From the NCBI GenBank assembly GCA_021399435.1, contig JAJTUP010000053.1:248001-312000 (forward strand): a stretch of 64,000 nucleotides of DNA. Reading direction: 5' to 3'. Source of the stretch: Diaporthe sp. PMI_573 (taxonomy: Eukaryota; Ascomycota; Sordariomycetes; Diaporthales; Diaporthaceae). The notes under the pieces are model-generated. The model saw only the letters and a program-made list of their open reading frames with translations. It ran no database searches and was not told the origin of the DNA. How positions within the stretch are numbered: the first letter of the stretch is position 1; each line of letters begins with the position of its first letter. Positions 22,243 through 34,491 of the stretch are shown piece by piece. Made by a program: the position numbers and the translations under genes.

Positions 22243-23560
22243 AAGACCACTACTATGGAAGGAAAGGGAGGCTAGCATCTCGACCAGCACTGACCTGGCA
22301 CGGCACACCTACTGGCATAGTCAGACTGACATTCTGTTTATGTGGAACCGAGCATGGATTTCACTGGTCTCTCATCCTCTTCCGCAAGCCATGAGATATC
22401 GATCTAGCATGAACACAATTACCTATCGATCCGGTGACCTTTCGTCAGACTATGGCTAGTACTGAGCGTCGAGTCCAGACTATCTCTCTGGCGCCACTGA
22501 ACAAGTGTCCGACGCCCACCAACTTACACGAGTGCTCTTACCTCACAATCCGTTGGATCTGCCATATTGCTTACGTAGCCCTCGCTACCGACAGCCTGTC
22601 ATCACCGTCGTCAGATGCGGGCTCGTGCAGAAAGTCATCAGTGATCTTACCTGTGGGAGAAGGTGGCTAATGAGAGCACAGAGATGCTCCCCGGGAATGA
22701 CATACGAGCCGTTCCATGACACTGATGTGAACTGGCCAAGAAAGTGATAACATATTGTGTGTAACTTGGTTCCCCCCCCCCCCACCCGACTTCAAGCTTG
22801 GATTTCGCATAAATGTGTAAGCAGAGCCTCAAGCAGGAGACATCACTGATTGCACTACCCGTTCTCGTCCCCCCTGTTTTTGACAGCTTATCTGTGGTAG
22901 AGTGGAGTTTATCCTACAGAAGATCAACCCATGGAGGTTATCCCATAGGAAGCCATCCCATAGGAGATTACCTTGTGGGGGATCGTCGCATGGGAGATCA
23001 GCCCGAAGGAGGTTATCCCAGCTGTCATCGGATAATTGAGGTCCAGGCAGGTGCCCGATCTATGGTGTATTAGGAGGTACAGATCTCAATTCGCCGTTGG
23101 TGTGTTCCCTGGAAAAGGGAGACTGCATTCCCGGTCTGTGCTATCAAACAAACCTGTCCACGCACCACATCGTCAGAAGCTGTGGATCAGGGGGGATCTG
23201 GCAGATGGCATATACATGGCATCAAACAGACACAGCATGATTCTGTTGCTTGGTAGAATTCAATGGACAAGGCTGCATCTAGCAACTATCGACACATGTC
23301 CGACTCGGAAAATTCAAAAGGCAGTGCAGAAGCCCTTCAAGCTCTGTTGACTCTTCTGTCCAGTTCTCTGGTTTCTCTACCGACTAATAGTCTGCTCATC
23401 GCGACTCGCCAATCTTTCTCGAGCTGCTCGTTCTCTTCCAAGGACCAACAGACAACCCCTTGCATAGCTCTGCCGTGAGGTGCTGAATCTACGTCTGTCT
23501 CATTGCGAAGCCGACTTCATCACACCCAAAGCACAAGTGTTCACTAGCCTCCTGCTCGCC
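22243..23560. other. Intergenic, Zn2Cys6 gene to secreted protein gene
   Basis: No gene recognised. It contains a C12 run (22772-22783) and repeat array B (22902-23020), and must include the promoter of the secreted protein gene. Confidence 0.6.
22902..23020 (+). repeat. 15-bp repeat array B
   Basis: Eight contiguous degenerate units of 15 bp (one of 14). Examples are GTGGAGTTTATCCTA (22902), TAGGAAGCCATCCCA (22946), TAGGAGATTACCTTG (22961) and AAGGAGGTTATCCCA (23006). One plus-strand frame is open through the whole array and would encode a degenerate GYPIG-type pentapeptide repeat. Confidence 0.9.
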
Positions 23561-25085
23561 ATGAAGCTCAAACTACTACTGGCTGCGGTGTCGCTGGCCC
23601 CGGCCACCTTGGCTAGGTTTTGGGGCGGCCGAGAGGACAAGGTGGTCGAGCCGGAGGACCTCCACCAAGTCGAAAAATGGACGACTTACACCACTACCTA
23701 TGTTTCAGACACTATAGGAGTCCCTGTGGACAGCCTGATTTCCGTCAGCACTGTCGTCTTTGTTGAGCACCTCTATACCACCCCCGGGATCTCAACCTGG
23801 GACAATTTCAGTCCGGATATCTTCACTTCCACTTCTACGACTTTCACAACCACAACTGTCACCCACATCCCCCACGTCGTCTACCAGACAAGTTCCTGGC
23901 CTGATGAGCAACGGATCGCACTCGCCAAGAGGAGTACCGTGTCCATCACGGACTGGGTGACGGTTACGAGGGACAACCCCGGGGGGACGCCCTCGACGGA
24001 GATACCGTTCTCCTCGGAGACTACCACCAGCACCAGCACCCCGCTGGACGCACCACAGACACCACCATCCTCGGCCACCGCTGCAACCTCTACATCCTCG
24101 TCGGCTTCTTCTGGGTTCCCACGGCCTTTGAACTCGAGCACATCGGCATCTCAGTCGCTGTCTAGCACCTCAGCAGTGTCTGGTGCGCCGCCTATAACCT
24201 CATCTGCTGCGTCAGAGGCATCGACATCCACCACAGCCTCATCTTCAGAGTCTCCTTCCTCGACCTCCCTGGCGGCACCACCAGCGCCTGTCACGTCCAC
24301 TGCACCCATTGACTCCACTTCCCTTACCGTGCCGAATGGCCCGCCATCCTCTTCATCTACCAGTGGTCACGGCCCACATCCCTCGACCCTCTCGACGCTC
24401 ACCACCGGGTTCGAGCCACCAATATCGAGTACTATCACTCTCGTACGTGCAAACTGTCCCTTGTTACAACCAGAGTCTCTCCTGGTGGTGGGTTTCACAG
24501 GAGAGCCGCATGATAGGAGCACTCCCACTCCCACTTGCCTCACACCTGACCCGTGCTAACGTGGGTTTGTGCAGATCTTGCCGTCTCACGAAGGCACGCA
24601 CTTGTCAATAGCCTTGGGACCGAGCAAGGAGAATGAGCCCCCGGGGGCCCTGGCGCCGACGGGAGACACCCCTTCCAGCATGGGTGACGAGGGCTCGCCC
24701 GACTCGGTCACAGCCCCGTTCACACTGACGCTCACAGCCCCGCCGGCGACTTCGACCCCCGTCCGCTGCGACAATTCCTGGTGTAGTAGTGACGGTACCT
24801 CGTAGTAAGTCTGCCCATACCTACTGCCTTATCCCCTTCCCAGCTGGACACGCACATCAGCAGCCAGCCGATACTAAGTCTTGTTCCTACAGCTGCATGC
24901 GCTGGGATGGCATATCGGGTACCAACACCTTCGGCATTGTCACCCCGGGCGAGGTGTTCACCACCATCGGCCTGTGTACCAGGACTGTGTACGCGCCTTC
25001 ACAAACATCGACGCCACTCGCTGGTGGTTCTGAAGCTACCGCCCCGGCTGTCACATCGGGCAGTGACCGGACGTGGCTTTTCTGA
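23561..25085 (+). CDS. Ser/Thr-rich secreted protein, function unknown
   Basis: Exons 23561-24442, 24575-24804, 24893-25085, giving 434 aa. The N-terminus MKLKLLLAAVSLAPATLA is a clear signal peptide. A segment of about 100 residues rich in Thr/Tyr/Val follows, then a Lys-Arg dipeptide (123-124), a possible Kex2 site. A long Ser/Thr/Pro/Ala-rich stretch (about 145-290) is expected to be heavily O-glycosylated. The C-terminal part has four cysteines in a short segment (RCDNSWC ... YCMRWD ... IGLC), which may form a small disulfide domain. No hydrophobic C-terminal tail is seen, so a GPI anchor is unlikely. Likely a cell-wall or extracellular protein. I do not recognise a family. The intron between exons 2 and 3 splits a Tyr codon and restores the Cys-rich frame. 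Confidence 0.75.
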
Positions 25086-25558
25086 GGCAGGTGCGGTCAA
25101 TCCATCCGGAGGGGGGGGGAGGTGGGCGTAGCGGCCCAAAGAATGTGGCAAAGAGGATTTAGTTGATTTTCGCTGTGGTGTTCCGTCCTTTGCCCTCTTT
25201 TTCTTCTTCTTCTTTGAACCGGTTTCTCGTTATGAAAGTCAGTCATGAAGTGTCTGCTTTTCTGGAAAGGCCATGTCCCAGAGGGTGTGTTCTCAAGGCA
25301 CAGAGCTCACATTTTGTCACCTGCTTGACTTGATTTGAGCTTTTACCTGGAATTTTAATGGTGCTTCAGAATTTAGAGGCTTGGAAACCGTATTCTTTGA
25401 ATGGGACAGCATCTAAATGTCATAGCTCTTGACCTTGTTTTTGACAATTTCATTTGACAAAATAGTATGTACAACTTGAATGTTCTGATATCCTTCTGAT
25501 ACATACTGCAGGACTCGTAATTTGTCCCAGCTGCTCTGTTTAGCCTCTTCCATATAAT
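25086..25558. other. Convergent intergenic region
   Basis: Lies between the stop codons of the secreted protein (+) and GH131 (-) genes. AT-richer than its surroundings with T-rich stretches near 25195, as in 3' regions. Nothing else seen. Confidence 0.6.
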
Positions 25559-26742
25559 CTAAGCGGGGCCTGCGACACTGGTGGTGATAGAGCCGGACTC
25601 TATGTATACACCAGAGAAATAGAAGTCCTCGTTCGCGTCAGGGTACCCATCGCGCGGCAGTTCAAGGACTCCAAGGTGCCAGTCGGCGCCGTTGGACGAA
25701 GTGGAAGTCGACACCGGTGTGACGACTTGTTTCAGGTCGTCCGCACCAGTAGAGTGCCAGAGCCCGACGGTGTTGGCCGAGAAGTCCTAAAAGCAGTGGA
25801 ATAAAGGTCAGCCCAGGCACCCGTCATGGGGAGCTTCGCCTGGTCAGGTAAAGCAAAATGGGCTAGGAAACTCACGATCTCGTAGGCGAAATTGTAGAAA
25901 ACACCAGCCTGCCACTCGTCGACGCTCCACTTGCTCTGCTGGCTGACCATCCACTGCAGCTTGGGATTGCTGGTGCCAGCCTCGCCGCTGATCCACCCCG
26001 ACTTGAGCTCGGTGAAGTGGCTCTCGAAGAAGTTGATCTGGTGTTCGCGGAACTGGCTGGGCGCGTTGGCCTCCCTGCGCGAGATTGTGAAGTGGTACCA
26101 CACCTTGCCCTGGTTGATGGGCGCCGTCGTCTGCGGGATCAGCTCGATGCGCCGCATGTTCTGCCCGTTCCAGTACGCCGTGCTGTCGAGGGTGAACTTG
26201 GCGCCTTGCTTGGACGAGGTGTCGGCCGGGTTCACGTAGTCCGCCGAGAGGGCTATGTACTTATCCACGGTCCCGGAGCCGTGGATATAATACTGGTATG
26301 GCCCGACTTGGTTGCTCCATGACCCTGTTCAAGATCAGTTCAGCATTCCCTCTTCGCACCGCGCCCGAGCATTGGATATGCTTCAGCCAAATTGTTGGGG
26401 CAGAGGATAGCATACAGTCATTGAGGTCGCTGGCAGTCTCGAAGTTGTTAAATCTGCCGTCCCTATCTCGGTTGTTAGTAAATTGTCACCAGTATATCGC
26501 TTCCCTGAACGCCCAAGAAACGACTGAGCAATTCTAAGCCTTGTACACAACTTTGAGCGTGGTAGAATACACAAAGCCCACAGTCTATACAGGCATACAT
26601 ATGCATTTATACAATGTTCGGAAAGCCCTCATGATACAGTGAATTATGCTCCATCAGGGAAGAATACGAGGGATACTGACCAGATGACAGCGGCCTGAGA
26701 GACGGAAGCAAGACTGGCGAGGAGGAAGCTGGTGAGTTGCAT
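25559..26742 (-). CDS. Glycoside hydrolase family 131 beta-glucanase
   Basis: Secreted enzyme family known from Podospora anserina as a bifunctional exo-beta-1,3/1,6 and endo-beta-1,4 glucanase. Exons by eye on the minus strand: 26742-26681, 26462-26416, 26324-25876, 25786-25559, giving 261 aa. Signal peptide MQLTSFLLASLASVSQA. Family-typical segments in order are IWDGRFNNFETASDLND, SNQVGPYQYYIHGSGTVDKY, DTSSKQGAKFTLDSTAYW, NGQNMRRIELIPQT, FFESHFTELKSGWISGE, GADWHLGVLELPRDGY and EDFYFSGVYIE. Length and order match a single-domain GH131 without a cellulose-binding module. Four small exons explain why open frames show only the middle of the protein. It lies tail-to-tail with the secreted Ser/Thr-rich gene. 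Confidence 0.92.
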
Positions 26743-28252
26743 CTTGGCGGTTGGTGAGGTTCAAGGTCGCTGAAGCAGTTCCTTGAAGAGATCTACATGA
26801 TTCGAGGAACAGGCAGTGTTTTATTTGGGCCTGCCTTGATGCGAGACAGCATCATCGCGCTCGAACTGCTCTTCTGTTGCTGGCTGGCTTCCCGTCCCGC
26901 CGCTCCGGGTCGAATAGGGGGCCCCCGTGACCCAAAATAACTACTCAGAAAGTATACTGATCGGCGGCAAGACCACACGGAACCTTATTCACGGATTCTC
27001 GATTCGGCCCACTCAGGGGTTTTGTAGATTGGATTGCGCCAGCCCACGGCGGTGAATGCAAACTGTACTGCGGAGTGGACGTTCCGTTGTTTGAAGATCT
27101 GCAGAGGGATGTTCGAAGTGGGCCTCCCTGGTGTAAGTCACGTAAAGGTGATATTTTAGCCTCAGGTCAGGGGGCCGAAGTACCGCTCCCGCTACGACGT
27201 CGGCATTGGGACAGACTGCAATTATCCTGAATCAGCTTTTGCGATACCGAGTCTAAACATGAAACAGAGTTTCTTGCCAAGGCTATGTTCAATATTCGAC
27301 GCCTGCTGGCGTGCTCGCGTTTGTCAGGCATAATTTGCATACTGGTATCAGCGCAACTCTGACCACCTTTAGCAGAGAAATGCGCAGCCTGCCTTGGACT
27401 CGAATCGCGGTGAACTCCTTAGTTTTCTGGGACAACAAGTGAAGAGGATGTTATCGACATGACACGGCTCTCATCCCGGAACGAGAGAGTTAGCAACAAC
27501 CGCAATAGCTATAGACCGGACAACCAACCATTATTGTGGTGCTGCTCGTGGTAGTGCTAGTAGCTCATGACTTCGAATTTCACATACATTATTTCATCAA
27601 GAACACAGCCACGTTCTTGGAAAGACCAAAACCGTCAGTGCGTAGCCCAAGTGACTTGCTTATCTTCCATCTGGTTATCCCATATAGGGTTCTCCCCCAA
27701 GTCTATTTTCCTATAGGAGGTTATTCCATAAACTGTTAACCCACAGGAGTATATCCGTAGGAGGTTGGGCAGTGAGCACTGCTTAGATGGTTCACCACCA
27801 CATAGATGCTGTGGCCGCCAAGCGAATGCTCGAGCAAAGCTCATAGATAGCAATGACCTGATGCTGTCAGCAATGTGTGACTGCATGCGGCCGTTGTCTT
27901 CCGGAAGACAGGGAAACACTCCTATTGTGTTCTTGTTGAGCTTTGTGTAGCACTGATGGAGGCATGCTCATGTGATGCGTTCAATACGCACCTTGTGTTC
28001 GGCCCGTTCTCGGTCTCTCGAATAGACTATAGGATGCATCTAATGCTGTAACGTTGATACAAACAATTTAGATGAACAAACCCATCCAAGCCCCATATGC
28101 AAACGAGTCTCATTGCAAACACTGAAAGTACTGTGTAAACCTCAGCAGACGCCATGCCCATATGATACACCCTGCAGCGGAACGCCAAACCCAGTCCCTC
28201 GCGCTGCACCATCTTGCTTGTTCCTAACATCGGCAAGGCCACAGCCAGCAAA
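26743..28252. other. Intergenic, GH131 upstream to transporter downstream region
   Basis: No gene recognised. It holds the GH131 promoter and repeat array C (27671-27769). Confidence 0.6.
27671..27769 (+). repeat. 15-bp repeat array C
   Basis: About seven degenerate units. The clearest are TAGGAGGTTATTCCA (27714-27728), TAAACTGTTAACCCA (27729-27743), CAGGAGTATATCCG (27744-27757) and a final partial TAGGAGGTTGGGC. Same orientation as arrays B, D, E and F. Confidence 0.8.
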
Positions 28253-30398
28253 CTAAGCATAATCCATCCCGGAGAGGCTCTTGTTCCTCGTCAACGTCGC
28301 CCTTTCCAGGCTAGCCCGTGGAAGCAGCTCCGAACTACGCACCCTGTCGTAAGGTGCGCGTCTCGCGCTCGGCGAGCCAGGCGGGGACATGCTGCCTTCT
28401 TCTGCATCCGAGGCCGCGTCACCTGCAGGCAGACTGGCCGGCTCGTCCTTAATCAGGTGGATGAACCACGCCGAGGCGCCCACCGCGACACCGCCTATAG
28501 CCATCACGATGGCGATCGAGTGGTCGCCGGGCGTCCCCCGAGGTTTCTGGAATATCTTGAAGATGAGGCTCGAGCCGACCGTGGCGATAATCTGCGGTGC
28601 GGCGATGGCCATGTTGTGGATGCCGAGGATCACGCCCGCCTGGTCGGGTTCGTCGTCGGACCCGTTTAGCTTGTGATCCTGGTCGGAGGTGTAACCGTCA
28701 AAACCGGATGCCGCATTAGAGGAAGGGCCAGCGCCGTCTGGCGGCGAGAAAGCCCTTCTTTTCTGGCGGAGGAGGGCATCCCTCCGGCTGATTTCTGCGC
28801 TGATGATGGCCCATGGAGCCCACAGCGTCAGGGCCCAGGTGATGCCAACCAGGCCAACAAGTACTGTTGCTGCCGTTACGGTTCGGACGAGGACAGCGCA
28901 GAGCATGCTCCCCATGAAGAGCAGCTGAGATAGCAGCCAAGCGCGGCGGAGCGTCAACCCAGGGATGATCAGGCGATCCGTCCAGGCCTTCTTCTCTTGA
29001 TCACGGACCCGGAAAGATGTGATCGGGCCCTCACCGGGGGCTTCTCCAATGGGCTGGCTGTCGTATGTCGGTGCGATGAAGAATGGCAAAAAGACATTTG
29101 TGAGCAGACTCGTGATTGAGAAAATCAAAAGCGCAAACGTCCCAACCCTCGTTGCCTTCTCGTATAGCTCGTCGATCTCCTCGGGCGTCATGTTCGGATT
29201 CTCCTCGAGGAACGGCTGGACATATATCTCACCAATGTAGGACGACGTGTAAAACAGCATGGGGAAGAAGCCGATCCACGCGCAGAACTGTACGACACAG
29301 ACTCTCTTGATCTGAGGCGGTAGCCTCTTCATGGACGCGAAGAGGCTGATGAAGAACGCGAAAACACCGGACTGCTTGCGCTTCGTGGGGTTGGGCTCGT
29401 CGAGCTGCGGGTTCCTCTCTTTGATAAGCAGACAGCTCATCAGCACCGTCGACCCTAGGGCGATGCTGGCTATGGCACAGAGGTCCTTGAACTGGGTGTT
29501 TCCTAGCCACCATGTAATCTTGGGCAGGTTGACGTATCCAGCAATGTAGCCGATGATGTTCCCGACTCCTGTCAGCCTACTTGCCATTGAGTTGGCGGCC
29601 TCCTGCTGATGAGCCGGGCAGCAGTCGACAATGAATGCCCTTATTGCAGCTTGGACTACGAGAATTTGCATCAGCGACAGTCAGCAGCAGCATATGAATA
29701 TCGCACTCACCTGTGTTGATAGCAAAGTCGAGGATATAGACCCAAATCACTGCAAATACTATGGTGGTCACCTTGACTCCCTCAGATGCCGGATCAGCCC
29801 CAAAAAGGCTCAGAAAACCGCCCACTATATCTTTAGTCCAGGACAGGATCATTAAAGAAACCATTGTGGCGGCAGCGCCGCCGAGCATGAATGGCTTCCG
29901 CTTTCCCCACGAAGCCCTGCAGTTGTCGCTCAGCATGCCCACATACGGCTGCACCAGGGTGCCAGACAGCGGACCAGCGATCCATACCAGCGCCATGAGC
30001 GACTTGCTCAGGCCAAGTGACAAGAGATATGGAGATCCATTGGAGAGCTCGACCGACCACGCGATTTGCAGCCCGCCTATGCTAATGGTCAAGACAAGCA
30101 AGTACCACAGGCTCTTCGTAGACTGGAAGTCGTCGGGCTCGGGGGCCGAGGAGCGCCGCCCAAGAAATCCATGGTGTTCACTGCCCCGTTCGCTGCCGCC
30201 GGGCTCGGGCGAGAGGAGAGGTGATTGCTCGTTGACACCGCCGGGGTTGTCGTTATGGTCGGCACCGGGGCCGTCGAGGGAGGAGCTGCTACGGGTCGGG
30301 GTGGTGGGGCCCTGACTGCTCGTGGAGGAGGTGTTGGGACCGTCGACCTCGGCGGAGGGGCCACCTCTCGTCGAAGATTCGGCAAATGGCGAAGTCAT
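28253..30398 (-). CDS. Sucrose/alpha-glucoside transporter (GPH-type, 12 TM)
   Basis: Predicted plasma-membrane sugar/H+ symporter related to plant SUT proteins and to S. pombe Sut1. Two exons on the minus strand, 30398-29711 and 29655-28253, giving 696 aa. The frame continues upstream without an ATG, so 30398 is the start. The N-terminus is about 95 residues of Ser/Pro/Gly-rich cytosolic tail. Transmembrane segments begin near WYLLVLTISIGGLQIAWSVE; family signatures are NGSPYLLSLGLSKS, WIAGPLSGTLVQPYVG and the loop RASWGKRKPF. The intron falls within INT|VQAAIRAFIVD, a conserved helix. A long hydrophilic loop lies between later helices and the C-terminal tail is Ser/Arg-rich. Exact substrate cannot be read from sequence. 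Confidence 0.88.
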
Positions 30399-32006
30399 GC
30401 GTAACAAGACTGGTCGAACTGTCCGGGATGTCGGGCTCAATTATGGGCGGGATCGCCGGGGTGTTTGTCGTCGAGATGCGCGCTTCCGGTTGTTGCCGCC
30501 GAACGAGTGTAATTGAATGGACAAGGTTGGTGCCGCAAAAAGGATGTGCTACGGCCAAGCCTTGGGTGGAGGATCGAGCGTCGGATAGGTGCTATATGAT
30601 ATCCATGGAAGGGGTGCAATAATAGGAAATTCCTCGAAAGGACGCGATGATGTTCAAAGGAGAGATGGTTGACAGGACTGACGCCGAGTCGAGGTTGCTT
30701 TGCGGATTAGGTTCAGCTCGGGACGGCGGGCCATCATGCGACCAGCCAGGCCAGGTCAGAGGGATGCCACGAGACTGCCAGGGTCCGGAGCTATGATGTG
30801 TCAGGAGGAACGTAAGAGAAGGCCAGCAGACGGACCTTATTATTAGGGACCTAGTACCTGGCTAGCTGATGGAGCGTGCCTTGGGGCGGCCACGCGATTT
30901 ACACCTGCACCTGCAGGTATGGTATACTCCGGGTAGTCTTGTCCGAGATGTACTGTGACTGCAGGCGGGCAGTTCTCCACCCACGACGGCCCGGCAGAGC
31001 TCTGGGCAGTCCATTCCAGAACCGTCCCTGTTTACCCCAGGTTTCCATCCACCTCATTCCTTGCCTATCTCGGCAGGACCCCACAACTATCATCGAATGT
31101 TCTCTTGGGGGGCTGCACAGCGTCGTCCAGCTGTACGTAACAGTAATGAATTCAGTGGTGGGCGCTCCGTCTTCGTGTACGGTTCAGCGTAGCAAACAGG
31201 GTGCATGGGTGACACTCGCATGTGATGATACCGAACTCATGCTGTAGCCTGTGCATGATCTTGCTGCACCACAGCCAGCCTGTCAGCCCATGTCCATCCA
31301 TACCCAGAGCTTGAGACCTGGTCATCGGCTTCAAATACATCAGTGATATTCTCACAAGAACTTATCCAATGTGTGGCACGTAACAGGCCCGTAGATTATC
31401 ACGTGAAGCATTGCGTATCCCTTGCTAACCTTGTCACCGAGTTCCCCACTTGGACACTATCTACGTAACCAGAGGCGTAGCACCAGCGAATCACCTTGGT
31501 CTGGCATCTGGGTCTTGTCCTCCCCAAACAAGCTCCGGGTAGGACCGAGAGGACAGAAAGCACAGGTGGCATTGGCCCCGATTCCGTCCCAGAATAGGCC
31601 GCTCTGACATTCTGCCAACTCTTCTAGACCAGCTAGGCGTGCCATCGCATCGCATCGCATCGCATCGCATCACATCGAGCCCCACGACACTAGCAGCCGG
31701 CGATACTGCGATACTGGTCTTGGCACTTCCTGGAGAAAGCCTAGCCTGCGGTATCCCACCAAGCCCACCTCCCTTCGCCGAGAGCTTGTCCATACACAGG
31801 CTTCACCTTCAGCTCCTCAGCAGCTTCAGCTCCCGCTCCCGCATCTGCTCGTCCCTCGCCTGCAGCCTCCCTGAACCACCACCATCGAATGCTGCGCCCG
31901 CCCCATTCGCGCCGCCTCTCATGATCCCTCCCTGATCACTCCGACTCGCCTTGAAGTTGCCGGCGCCTACCTCACCCACTGGCCTGACCCCGCCTGGATC
32001 GTGATC
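30399..32006. other. Divergent promoter region, transporter / NHX1
   Basis: Shared upstream region of the transporter (-) and NHX1 (+). It contains a GCATC pentamer repeat (31644-31678). The last 200 nt before NHX1 are pyrimidine-rich on the plus strand, consistent with a 5' leader. No gene recognised. Confidence 0.6.
31644..31678. repeat. GCATC pentamer microsatellite
   Basis: Five to six tandem GCATC units with one variant, about 330 nt upstream of the NHX1 start. Confidence 0.9.
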
Positions 32007-34102
32007 ATGCTGGCCGACGTCCTCGGCCCCACCGTCGACATCGCTCGGCGCGTGGCTGAAGATGCCGACCCGGATGGCGAAGACGCGTCCCAGAAGGAGA
32101 TTTACACCTCGTGGGCTCTCTTCATCCTCATCCTCCTCCTCATAGCAGCACTGTTCACCAGCTACATGCTGCAGCAGAGGAAGGTCACTGCCATCCACGA
32201 GACTGTCGCATCCATCTTTGCTGGTTCGTCCCGCCGCCCCGCCCCCTCTCCCACCGAGCCCCCATGCGTGCTGGGCCTGATGCTGACAGCTGCCCAGGTA
32301 TGGTCGTCGGGTTGACCCTGCGGGTCGCCGGTGGTGAGAACCTACAGAACCTCGTCAGCTTCGACTACCAGATCTTCTTCAACATGCTGCTCCCGCCCAT
32401 CATCCTCTCCTCCGGCTACGAGCTGCACCAAGCCAACTTCTTCCGGAACATTGGCACCATCTTGACCTTCGCCTTCGCTGGCACCTTCCTCTCCGCCCTG
32501 GTCATCGGTGTTATTCTCTGGCTGTACACGCGGGTTCCTCTCGATGGTCTCAGCATGGGCTGGACGGATGCCATCTCGGTCGGCGCAACCCTGTCTGCTA
32601 CAGACCCTGTCACCATCCTCGCCATCTTCAACTCTTACAAGGTCGACCCCAAGCTCTACACCATCATATTCGGCGAATCCATCCTGAACGATGCTATTGC
32701 GATCGTCATATTCGAGGCCGCCCAGAAATCCAAGAACGGCGCCGCCGAGATGTCCGGCGTGGCAAGCCTCTTCTTCGGTATCGGCACTTTCCTGTTCGAC
32801 TTCTTTGGCAGCTTGGCTATCGGCGTTGCTGTCGGGATCGGCGCCGCGCTGTGCCTGAAATACACATATGTCCGGAGATATCCCAAGATCGAGAGCTGTC
32901 TGATCGTTTTGATCGCCTACTCGACCTACTTCTTCTCTCAGGCCATCAAAATGTCAGGTATCGTCTCTTTGCTCTTCTGCGGCATTACTCTCAAGCACTA
33001 CGCCTATTTTAACATGTCTCGAAGGACCCAGCTCACTACCAAGTATCTGTTTCAGGTCCTGGCACAGCTGTCAGAGAACTTCATCTTTATTTACCTAGGC
33101 CTGTCACTCTTCACCGGGGAGGACCTTGAGTACAAGCCCTTGCTCACGATCGTCACTGTCCTGGCCGTATGTGCGGCGAGATGGGTGGCCGTTTTCCCCT
33201 TGTCACGCGCCATCAATTGGTTTATCCGCTTCAAAGCCCGACGCCGTGGGATCATGGACCAGCCAGATGAGTTACCCTACAACTACCAGGCCATGCTGTT
33301 TTGGGCTGGACTACGAGGTGCTGTAGGAGTGGCCCTGGCTGCCCTTATCACCGGAAATGACAGGTTCGCATTGAAGGCCACTGTCCTGGTGGTCGTGGTG
33401 TTGACGGTGATCATCTTCGGAGGCACGACGGCTCGAATGCTGGAAATATTGAACATTCGCACCGGGGTGGTGGAAGAGATCGACTCGGATGATGAGTTCG
33501 ACATTGAGGCCGTCGGTGGCGGCAACTACTACAAGCGCTCGGGCACCGGGATTGGATATGTGCCGCGACGAACAAACTCCAACTTGTCTCTCGGCCGGGT
33601 GGATGGCTCAAACGGGAGGCGTAACGGTAGCAGCGATCCTCACAGCTGGTCGTCCGGCCACCGAAGCCCACATGGGTTCGACCGGCCCTCCAGCATCAGC
33701 CGCAAGGGGTCCCGGGCTAACTTCCCCGACCCTGAGCAGTCTGAACTGCTCGGCAGTAACTCTGCGAGCGTCACAGACTCTGACCTGGGCAGCGATGTCG
33801 ACATCTCCGACCTGCCGCCCGCCGCTCCGAAACGGCGGGCAAGCCCCGTGCCACCGACCAGCATACCAGCTGGTGAGAGCTCAGCAGCCTCGCAGCCGGT
33901 GCTCTCGGGCACACGAGATAGGTCTGCCACCTTGACGGAGGGGGCCAAATCAGCCGCTAGTACTCTCAAGCAGCTGCTCACCTCAGAAGACCCCTCAGCT
34001 CTCTTCAGGCAGTTAGATGAGGACTATATCAAACCCCACCTACTGCTCGAGGATAACCGGGGGCGGGGGCATGGCAACGGAGGCGCGGGCCCAAGCGGCT
34101 AA
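32007..34102 (+). CDS. NHX1: Endosomal/vacuolar Na+(K+)/H+ exchanger
   Basis: CPA1-family antiporter that loads Na+ or K+ into endosomes and vacuoles in exchange for H+. Exons 32007-32223 and 32298-34102, giving 673 aa. The intron splits the Gly of IFAGMVVGL, restoring a conserved helix. Motifs: the amiloride-site-like FFNMLLPPIILSSGYEL (99-115), GESILNDA (198-205, with the Asn-Asp ion-binding pair) and GLRGAVGVALA later in the membrane domain. The C-terminal hydrophilic tail of about 200 residues is Ser/Gly/Pro-rich and expected to be cytosolic. The ATG at 32007 gives a short acidic N-terminus before the first helix. Confidence 0.95.
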
Positions 34103-34491
34103 AGAGTGAGTGGAGTTTTTCAGTTTCCTGCGTAAATCTTACATATATTAGAGCATCTGCGGCGTTTCAGGTGTCAACTTGGGATGACTTTAGGAAGAGC
34201 CTGGTGTGTGTGTGTGTGGTGTGCGTGTGCACGCACACATTGCCTTGGTCGTAAATGTACCACAACGCGATGTACTGTATGCTTGGGCAGAGTAGACCCT
34301 GAGGCATCTAGCATCTAGACATGAATACCAACAGAATCTTAGCCACACGCCTGTTTCCTTTTGCCTTGCCGCATTTTTTAGAATCCGCACCTTTTAGAAT
34401 CACTCTCTCCAGGATAACGTCCTTTACGACAACCTTCTGTAGCCAGCGCCTGGAAATCAGAAGCCCACCCGGCATAAGAAGTAAAAACAGA
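34103..34491. other. Convergent intergenic region with GT repeat
   Basis: Lies between the NHX1 and acetoacetyl-CoA synthetase stop codons. It contains a GT/CA-rich stretch at 34203-34240 that is nearly self-complementary. Nothing else seen. Confidence 0.6.
34203..34240. repeat. GT microsatellite with CA arm
   Basis: A GT run followed by GTGCGTGTGCACGCACAC, which can fold on itself. Confidence 0.8.
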
